Source: Cercozoa sp. M6MM (taxonomy: Eukaryota > Endomyxa: Ascetosporea). From it: a stretch of 64,000 nt of DNA. The notes below the pieces were generated by a model. That model ran no database searches, had not been told where the DNA came from, and saw only the letters and a list, made by a program, of their open reading frames with translations. The stretch is from the NCBI GenBank assembly GCA_040357565.1, contig JBDODJ010000006.1; one strand, given 5' to 3'. Shown here piece after piece: positions 56,143-64,000 of this stretch (its first letter is position 1; the number at the start of each line of letters is the position of its first letter). A program made the translations under genes and the position numbers.

Positions 56143-57679
56143 TCAGGCCGGGAAAACAGGCATGGCACGCAGGACAACCTGCAGCGCCGAGATGCACGCA
56201 TCGAAGGAGTGCGCCACAAAGTTCGCCTCGGCGTAACCATTGTTCAGCTTCGTCGGCTGCGCAAGTCGTTGTTGGATCACACCGCTCACAGCCAGCGGCA
56301 AGGGAATAAAAAAAGATAGTACCGGTCGCGGCAGCGGCTGCCGCACGAACTGCGACTCGTTGGTGAGCGCCGTGTACTCGGAGTCGGCGCCGGCACGGGA
56401 CTTGCCGATAGAGCGGCGGAGCGCGTCGTCGCGTATGATGAGTTTCGTGGCAGTCGCGCTGAGGTGCACCGGCACGTGTGGCATGTCCACGAGTGCACGC
56501 GCCGCGAACACGAGAGGCTCGATGTCATCACACACGAACTCGGCGCCGCGCCGCTTCAGCAGCAGCAGGGTCAGGCGCAGGACCGTGTCTGCGCGGACGG
56601 CGGCACTGCGACGTGCGGCACGACTGGCACTCGGAGCGCACATGAGCGACACTGCACCTGTGAGCATGCGGTGCAGGAAGGCGCCCACCAGAGGTCCATG
56701 AGTCGGTAGACCCACACGCATGATACTGCGCGCACTGCACTGCAGCAGGTCCTGCGCCAGTGCGGCACACGAGCGTGTCTGCAGCATGGAGTCGTCGGCG
56801 ATGATGTGCATGCGCGCGGCAGCACTCGGGTCCAGCTGTGCCAGCACATCGGCCAGTGCATGTAGCACCGAGTGCAAAGGCAAGGACTGGTCGCTGCTGT
56901 CGCTGGTGCTGCACATGGACTGCACCGTCGCGTCGAACGGCAACTCGACGCGTTCAGAGCCATCGTACACCTCCGTGTACTGCACCGGGGGTAGATAGGG
57001 GGGCAGAAAAAGGCAAAAATGGGGCATAGAAAAGAACACACCATGGGTCGGAAAGGCAGCGAGCCTTGACCGTCGGTGCGCTGCCGGTCGTCCAGTGAGG
57101 CAGCGACCGACCAGGCGTCGCATCGGTCGGCCACGGCGACGCGGTGACTGTGCAGGTGCTCAAAGAGCCAGGGCGTGATGGCCACGAGCAGCCGCAGCTG
57201 CCGCGTGGCACACACGTTGCCGATGCCGGCGGCAGGATCGGCTGAGTCGGACGGCGCGTAGACCTGCATGACGTGCATCAGCACCTGTGACAGCAGCAGC
57301 GACTGCTCGTGCTCCTGCGCGTCGTCGCTGCAGTCGTCGTTGTCGCCCGCGTTGTCGCCGCTGTCGCTGACAGCACTGTCGGCACTCTTGACAGTGTCGC
57401 CACTCAGTCCGGTGACATTGTCCAGCAGCGCCTCGACCACGTGCGCCTGCAGGCCCTCCCACGAGGGCTTCCAGCCATCCACGAAGCGCCAGAAATGCCG
57501 CGGCAGCGGTGTCTCACCATGCACGTAACTCACGTGCGGCAGCACCACGGCCAGCAGTCTCAGCGCACGCGTGCGCACACCGGCATGTGGCATGCGCATC
57601 AGAGCGAGTGGCAGCCACAACAGAGACACGTGCTCGGGTTGCGACAGCAGCTCGCGCTCGCCCAACTACACACCGTACA

Positions 57680-57764
<85 letters not shown>

Positions 57765-57774
57765 NNNNNNNNNN

Positions 57775-57826
<52 letters not shown>

Positions 57827-60800
57827 ACACACAGACACACACAGACACATGTACTGATGGGTACACAGTACCTGTTCAGCAGCCACATGGATGGTGTCCA
57901 GCAACATGCACGTGCGCAGTTCGCACTGCTCGCGCTGCGGCTGACGCAGCTTAACATCGCCGTCGTGCATGGCGAGTTGCTGCCAGTCCTGCACCGTGGC
58001 CAGCAGAGCGCGCATCAGCAGTCGCACCACGACGCTGTCCATCGGCTCGGCCAGTGCACGGAACACCAGCAGCGCCTTGTTGGCCACGTGCGGTTGGCAG
58101 GCCTACCACATACCGGTTTCAAGCCCTTTGTGGGTACCACGACCAGGTAGGTAGAAGAGGTAGAGAGGCACCTTCATGGCCCAGCGCAGTGCTTCGTAGC
58201 CGAGTCGGACGCGCAAGGCACGCCGTGTGGCCAACAGGCGCTCGACGTTGTAGCGCACAATGGCGTCCTTACCCACAGTGGCATCGTCGTGTCGCGTGAA
58301 GCCGCTGTTGCTCGCCTGCTGCAGTGTCTGCAACTCGTCGTCCGCGTCACTGACCGGGTCGAAGCCTATCTCACACACATTAGTGAATGTACCATAACAC
58401 AAAGACACCAGTCGTACCGCCATCGTGCCGTGTGGCAAAGGCGAAAGGATCGTGTTCCAGGTGCAGCAGCAGCGCGCGCAGCCAGCGACACAACTGCGTG
58501 GCCGTCACGACGGCGCCGTCGCGCGCGCTCACTGCCTGAATCGGCGACGTTGCGCCTGTGTGCAAGGATAGACCTACAGCCTGGACGTGGGGACCGAGAA
58601 GAGCACATACCAGAATGTAAAGACGGCGACGACAGTGCCGAGCGTCGTGTGAGCGCACTCCAGCGCACCTTGACGGACGGGTCGGTCAGCGCGCGGGTGA
58701 GACCACCCTGCGCGTGCACCTGCCGTGTGTGACTCGAGGCGTCCACGCGAAGGTGCGTCGGCAACTGGTCGGCAAAGGCGACGCCCGAATGCGACGTCAC
58801 ACAGCGCAGCATGAGTCTGTGGAACCGAACACGCATATACCCATAACGCTATGCCCTATATAACCAAATGGGTACCGGTGCATGGAGCGGAAGACGTCGT
58901 CACGCGAGCCGCCACTCAAACGCAGCGTCGCGAACAGGAGCAGACGTGGCACGAATGGCACCAGCGGTCGGTCGTCCACGCCCATGAGATCGAGCAGCAT
59001 GGCGGCAGCGCACTGTGCCGCACTCTCGGCCGAGGCAGAGGAGGAGGCACCGCCTGCCTTCTGCGATTGGTGCGGTTGGTGCTGTTGCTGGAGTTGTCGT
59101 TGTTGTTGTTGTGGTTGCTGCTGCTGCTGCTGTTGCCGCTCCTGCTCCTCCTGTTTTTGGCGCAACTGCTGCAGACGCGCAGTGGCCCAGGCAACGTCAG
59201 CGCACTCGCCAGTCTCTGTACGACGCCGACGCTCCTCTTGTACCTGCAGCACATGCGCACACCCGAGGTACACAGCACGGGCCGGCTGCGCATGCCAGTC
59301 GCGTGCCGTGGCGCCAGCGGCGTCCTCCAAGACGGCATCGATGTGCGGCACAATGGAGGCCACAATGAAGTGCCTATGCCGCGGTTTTTCGAACAGCGCC
59401 AGCACGATGGCACACACCGTACGCAGAGGCGTCCTACAAGGGTCAAGGGGGATGGGAGGTGGGGATAGTTGGATGGTTGGGTAGGAGGGAGAAAGGTAAA
59501 ACGCACGCGTCGTCGCTCTGCTGCCTCTCGCGCTCGAGCACGGCATTGACGAGGAAGCGGCAGATGACGGCGAGGTTGTGCGGGAAGAAAGCGGCGCCCA
59601 GCTGGCGCCAGATGCCCAGCAAGGCCGCGCGCAGAGGCTGGTCCTGCGCGCCCGTGCACGTGGCCAGGAACAACTGCCGCAGGATCAGCAGCGACTGGTG
59701 GTTGTTTAGCTGCGAGACAGCGGCGTCCTCGGACGACAGCTGCAGCACCGAGTGGCACCAGGCCTCGACGTCGACATCGGCACCATCGGTATCAACATCG
59801 CCCGTCTGAGTCTGCTCACGGTCGACAGGCACGGGCAGCACACTCTCCGACGACACCAGCAGTCGCAGCGCCTGGGCGGCGGCGTCGTGGTCGGCGTTGA
59901 GTCGCAGGTTGCGCGCCCACGGTCGCATGCAGCTCGCGATCCACGTCTGACGTTTCTCTGTAATTACCTTGCTCGACTTGGGCCGCTGGAACATTTCCTT
60001 GAACAGGTCGAACGTGCACTCGGCAAAGGCGCCACGCGAAGACAGCAGTCGCGAAATCCGCAGCGACAACTGCATTGGCCACTGCGCTTGGGCCTGAGAG
60101 ACATGAGAGGGTCAAAAGAAGATGCGACAGACACTGAAGTAGAAACCGCTTCGAAGGCGTATCGCCAGGACATGAGACGGTTGCAGAGCGGCGAGTCGCT
60201 GCCATGCAGCATGGCCGACACGTGGGCCAGGATGAGGAAGCTTTGCAAACGCGTCTTGCGACTCGCACTGGCCATGTTGCCCAGCGTCATGTAGAAGACA
60301 CGGCCGATGTTGGCACGCAGCGTACGCTTCATGTGGTTCCAACGCACAAAGGGCGCGCGCATCACCTGCAGCTGCGCATCGTGCGGCGAGGCAATGTAGC
60401 CCGACGAAATACACTGCGTCGACAGCGACAGCACCGACGCCAGCGCGTGGAAGAAGATCGACCTGTTCTCCGACGGCTCGGCGTTGTAACTGTATACACA
60501 CGTACAGATGCACACACACACACACACACACACACACGGGTACATGCAGAGTATAGACTGAGTGACGCGTACCTGCGATCGATGTAGAGCGACATTAGAG
60601 CGGCCGGGTGCAGTGCCAGAAGGTTCGGTAAGCACCGGAAACCCTCCTGCTCGCCTTGCACCAGAAAGTTCAGCACGCGGTCCTTTTTCTCGCGCAGCAG
60701 CTCGAACACCTGCGTGTCACGCCCGTCGCTCCCGTCGGTACTCAGGGAACCGATGCCGCCGCTCGGTGCGTCTACCACAGGCCCCAATACCGTCAGGTAC

Positions 60801-63800
60801 TGCAGCGACAGCCACACGCATCGCATCATGTCGGTCTGGAAGCCTCGTAGGTCGCGACGCTCGCTACTCAAAAGCAAAGAACTCAACTTCACTCAAGTCA
60901 ACTCAAAGCAAGAGCACCTTTCCAACTTGAGATTCGCGATGGTCTGCTGCAGAGCCTGATCACTGCGCACCTGGAAATCGAGGATCCAGCGGAACAAGCG
61001 AGCGCGGAAAGCGTCGTCGAGAGCGACGAGCACGAGCGAGTTCGGGTCCTCCGTGCTCTGTGCCTCCTGTGTGTTGCTACTCGGCAGACGCGACAGCGTG
61101 CGCGAACGCATGGCATGGGCCGCCGCACTAACCGTTGGTTCCGTGAGTGAAAGCGAGTGCGTGGGCGGCGACGTCGGTCGCTGCAACGTCTGCTGCTTCG
61201 TGGTTGGCTCCTCGGCGAGCGACGCCTTGCGCGGCAGCGACAGCTTTCGCTTCGACTTGTTCAGTCGCAGCTGGAAACGGCCCAACAGCGAGCGCGGCGA
61301 CGTCTTGTGCGTCGCTCCGGCCTCTGCGTCCGTGTGCACCCTGCCCAGTCAGAGGTTACATTGAGATCAACCCTTCCGCGCGGACACTGGTACCAGAAAC
61401 GCGCACGCGCCTCGTCATCCGACGCAGCGCGGCCGAGCTGCTTGCACAGGAAGGCGATGCACGTCAAGAAGTCCAACTGCACAGCAAACCAGCCCTGCTT
61501 GCCGATACGCACGCCGCCGAGTTCTTGCATGCACTGCGCCATCAGGTGTGCGTACGTCATCACCAGTGCTGTCCAGGTAGCCGGGATATACCGGGTGGGA
61601 ACAGAGGAGCGCGAAGGATGGAGAAGAATACCACGGCCGCCATGCAGCAGACCGTCGAAGAAGTGCGCCGAGCGAGTGAGCGATAGCATCACGCGCACCA
61701 CGGTGGGAAGCGCGCGCTTGCGGTGCCGCTTGCTGAGACGCTCGAAGGCGTCCCAAAGTGCTGCCACTGTATCGCTTAGCGTGTGCCAGTGCACCTGCAG
61801 CGAAGGGGGATCAAGTCAGTAGTACAAGGGTAGGTGCAGGCATAAGGGCAGAGGTGGAAAGGTAGGTACCTGCATGAGTGCCACAATGACGCCGTCCTGC
61901 GCCAGGAGGTCACTGTCGCCGCGGGAAATCTCGTTGCTGCACAGCGAACGCACCACGCGACGTGCCAGCTGGCGCACGTCCTCCAGCGAGTGTGTGCAGC
62001 GTTGCGCTCCACGTGCCAGTCTACCCAACAGAGAACACAACTATTTTTAGTAGATACATACGGGGGAGGGGGGTAGTTACGCAAGTGAGTAGCGCGAGTC
62101 AAGGCTGCTGCCAGAGGTGTCATCACTTGTCTCATTGTCATTGTGGTTGACAGTATTCTCAATGACAGCGCCACCGCCACCTGTACTGGAAGGAGACACG
62201 TGCGACGTTGCCACACCACTGCAGGCAAAGAAAAGCGCCGTCAAGTTTCGCCAGGTCTGCACACGAGGTATGTGAGTAGTGATGTGCAATATGTAGACAG
62301 GGAACAAGGTAAGCCTACCGTACTGCCGGCGCGATCGACCTCTCGCTCGCGCGAGTCCTCGTCGCTGCCGCTGTTGGCGGTCAGTACGACCGAGCCGCCC
62401 ATCCAGCGCGAGCGATCCAGCAGGCACCCGGAAGGTATGCCACTGTGCTGCTGTACATGTCCGTGACTGCCATCGACGGTATCGCCAGTACCACCACCGC
62501 CGGTATCCGTGGCAACACCTGCCTGTGAGCGGCCCTGTCTGCCCGGACTGCCGGCAGTCCCGTCGTTGCCGCTCACGCTGAAACTCAAGTCGCGTATCGG
62601 CCTCGCTGGTGCCGACTCGAACTGCATCGTGCCCAGCAGGTACAGACGTACCTACGTACACACCAGTCATACGCTGTCCTAACATCAAGACCATTAGTAC
62701 AGCCTCAAACGTACCTGCGACAGCATGCGGTGGGCACCCGTGTCGACCAGGCAGCGTGCAATAGCACTCGACACAAATGGCACGAAACTCGACGCGTCCG
62801 GACGCTCCAGCGTCAGCGCGTCGTGCACCGTCGTGCATCCGCGCGGAAGAGCACGCGCGGCGTCGTCCAGATTGCCCGGACTGAACTCGCGCAGCATCAG
62901 CGCCGCGTCCCGCATGATTGCGTCACCCTGCTCCAACAACGATGACGAGGTATCAGGGAACTAACAAAAAGGGGAGTCACCTTGTCACGCAGCATGCTGC
63001 TGAGACTATGGCGCAGCTCGTCGAGAGCCTCGTCGAGGAAGGTAAGCTCACGCTGCTTGAGCGAGTCGCCACTGCCAGCAGTGCTGCCGCCATCCTTGCG
63101 CATGCTGTTCATGACAGCCTGCACTGAGGCATGTCTTGCACGCAGGCGACGTCTACATCGTAGGTACATAGTACACACAGGAAGGAATGACAGACAGACA
63201 GAGGGGTACCTAGCCAGTACGATCATGGCATCGACCTGCGCAGCCAGCGCCAGAGCGGCCTGTCGCACGGCTGCCGACCGGTGTGCCATGAAAGCGAGTG
63301 CAACGGCATCAACACGTGAGACCCAGCCAACCAGCATCTCCACTCTGTTTAAGGGTAAGGGATAACAAGAGGATAAGGGGGACAAGAGAGGGAGGGAACT
63401 ACCTCGCAGCATCGGCCACAAAGCTCTTGGGTGCAGGTGCCGTACTGCGTCGCTCCAGCGCGTGCCAGATACTCACGAGATCGGCCATGTGGAGCAGCAG
63501 CGTGGCGCACGACTCGTCGTGCCGAGCCAGCGACTGGTCCATCAGCAGGCACGCAAAGCACTCAAGTAAGGCGATGCGCCGGTCGGCAGTGGCACGAACC
63601 ATCAGCAGCTGCAGTCGGTGGTGCGCCGTGTGGGCCACTCTGAAGACAAGGGTGGTTAAAAGTATGGAGCCTAAGTCCATAGCGCGGAGGAGTTACCTAG
63701 CGTCGGCATGCACGACGTACTTGCCAATGAAGCCGCCGGTGCGCGAGCAGTTCTTGCGCGTGGCCTCCAGCAGCGAAGGCGGCAGCAGCGTCGGCATCAC

Positions 63801-64000
63801 GCGTAGTGCCGAGATCAGCGTGTCCAGGTGCAGACGCTCCTGCGCGTCCTCGCCGCCGAGTTCCGTGTCGACGTGATCGCCGCTGCTGCCGCCGCTGACG
63901 ACGTTCTTGACGTTACCCAGCGGCGCCATGAAAGCAAACGTAGTTCCTGTCGACACCACATCCACCGGTCGCAACTCCTTGGCCGGGTCTACGAACTCCA
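56143..64000 (-). CDS. FRY: Furry/Tao3/Mor2-like large HEAT-repeat protein, 5' truncated
   Basis: Furry-family proteins are scaffolds of 2000 or more residues that work with NDR/LATS kinases in cell morphogenesis. This partial gene runs from the window's right edge to a TGA at 56143-56145 through many exons of about 60-400 bp. The diagnostic order is ERLHLDTLISALRVMPTLLP, then HRLQLLMVRATADRRIALL, VEMLVGWVSRVDAVALAFM, a Ser-rich disordered stretch, KEMFQRPKSSKVITEKRQTW with MRPWARNLRL, and FRWILDFQVRSDQALQQT. A poly-Q tract and acidic Ser/Asp stretch are insertions. Helical repeats continue to the C-terminus, ending MPVFPA. A 10-base gap lies in an intron. Family assignment rests on pattern match by memory; it is likely but not certain. 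Confidence 0.68.
57680..57849 (-). repeat. (TG)n microsatellite (CA on plus) in a Furry-like intron with a 10-N gap
   Basis: About 165 bp of CA repeat on the plus strand with a short gap at 57765-57774. It is TG on the coding strand, within the intron bounded by donor GTACTG and acceptor GTGTAG. Confidence 0.95.
57765..57774. other. Assembly gap of 10 N inside a CA microsatellite
   Basis: Ten N are flanked by CA repeats on both sides, so the missing bases are probably repeat. Confidence 0.95.
59060..59160 (-). repeat. Poly-Gln/Glu coding repeat in the Furry-like gene
   Basis: In the coding frame this is a run of Gln codons broken by Glu, Arg, His and Pro (EEQERQQQQQQQPQQQQ). It is an expansion inside a disordered loop between HEAT-like helices. 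Confidence 0.8.
60511..60537 (-). repeat. Short (TG)n microsatellite (CA on plus) in a Furry-like intron
   Basis: About 27 bp of CA on the plus strand lie in an intron of the minus-strand gene, giving TG on the coding strand. Confidence 0.9.

Noticed and set aside
1-64000. tRNA, rRNA or CRISPR arrays
   Set aside because: No cloverleaf-like or conserved rRNA sequence, and no spaced direct repeats, could be identified by eye.

Overview
This window is nuclear DNA from a microbial eukaryote. Nearly every gene is cut by short GT-AG introns, mostly about 50-70 nt, and reading frames only join into recognisable proteins once these are removed. Genes are packed tightly on both strands with intergenic spacers of about 0.1-0.6 kb. 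There are no operons, ribosome binding sites or CRISPR arrays. Ciliary genes (a KIF6-type kinesin-9, a CFAP100/CCDC37-type protein, two or three coiled-coil candidates) mean the organism builds a cilium or flagellum at some stage. An arginine-kinase-type phosphagen kinase, an ADAM-type metalloprotease with a thrombospondin repeat, and a Kazal/VWC protein would fit a holozoan protist or a stramenopile, but I cannot place the lineage from sequence reading alone. Three runs of N (100, 100 and 10 bases) are assembly gaps.

Layout. 1-5.9 kb: the 3' end of a coiled-coil gene, a stand-alone tryptophan synthase beta gene (minus), a coiled-coil gene, and a small secreted protein with a very Arg-rich tail. 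6.1-11.9 kb: KIF6 (minus) and a divergent coiled-coil gene sharing a spacer of about 160 bp. 12-16.7 kb: an AARSD1-like Ala-tRNA editing protein and ribophorin II. 16.9-21.3 kb: an ATAD5/ELG1-like PCNA-unloading clamp-loader subunit, interrupted by a gap. 21.4-27.7 kb: a basic coiled-coil gene with T-F-x-P motifs, a CCDC130/YJU2-type splicing factor, and CFAP100. 28.1-32.4 kb: a RING-less GIDE membrane protein, PP1 inhibitor-2, and a small multi-pass membrane protein. 32.6-38 kb: a TBC-like/PH protein and an arginine kinase with an MGC N-terminus. 38.4-47.2 kb: a DUF5690-type transporter, two unidentified genes, tRNA 2'-phosphotransferase, and a membrane-anchored USP deubiquitinase. 47.4-55.8 kb: three consecutive minus-strand extracellular genes (ADAM-TSP1-TM metalloprotease, double-Kazal/VWC protein, secreted beta-lactamase-fold hydrolase). 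56.1 kb to the window end: the 3' part of a very large Furry/Tao3/Mor2-like gene.

The strongest signal not explained by gene content is in the introns. Every long dinucleotide tract (seven of them, in five genes on both strands) lies in an intron and reads (TG)n on the sense strand. A GTAT-type tandem repeat forms most of one CFAP100 intron, beginning at its donor. C-tracts in introns are also on the sense strand. Gene models below are my own hand-spliced reconstructions. Terminal exons and starts are the least certain parts.
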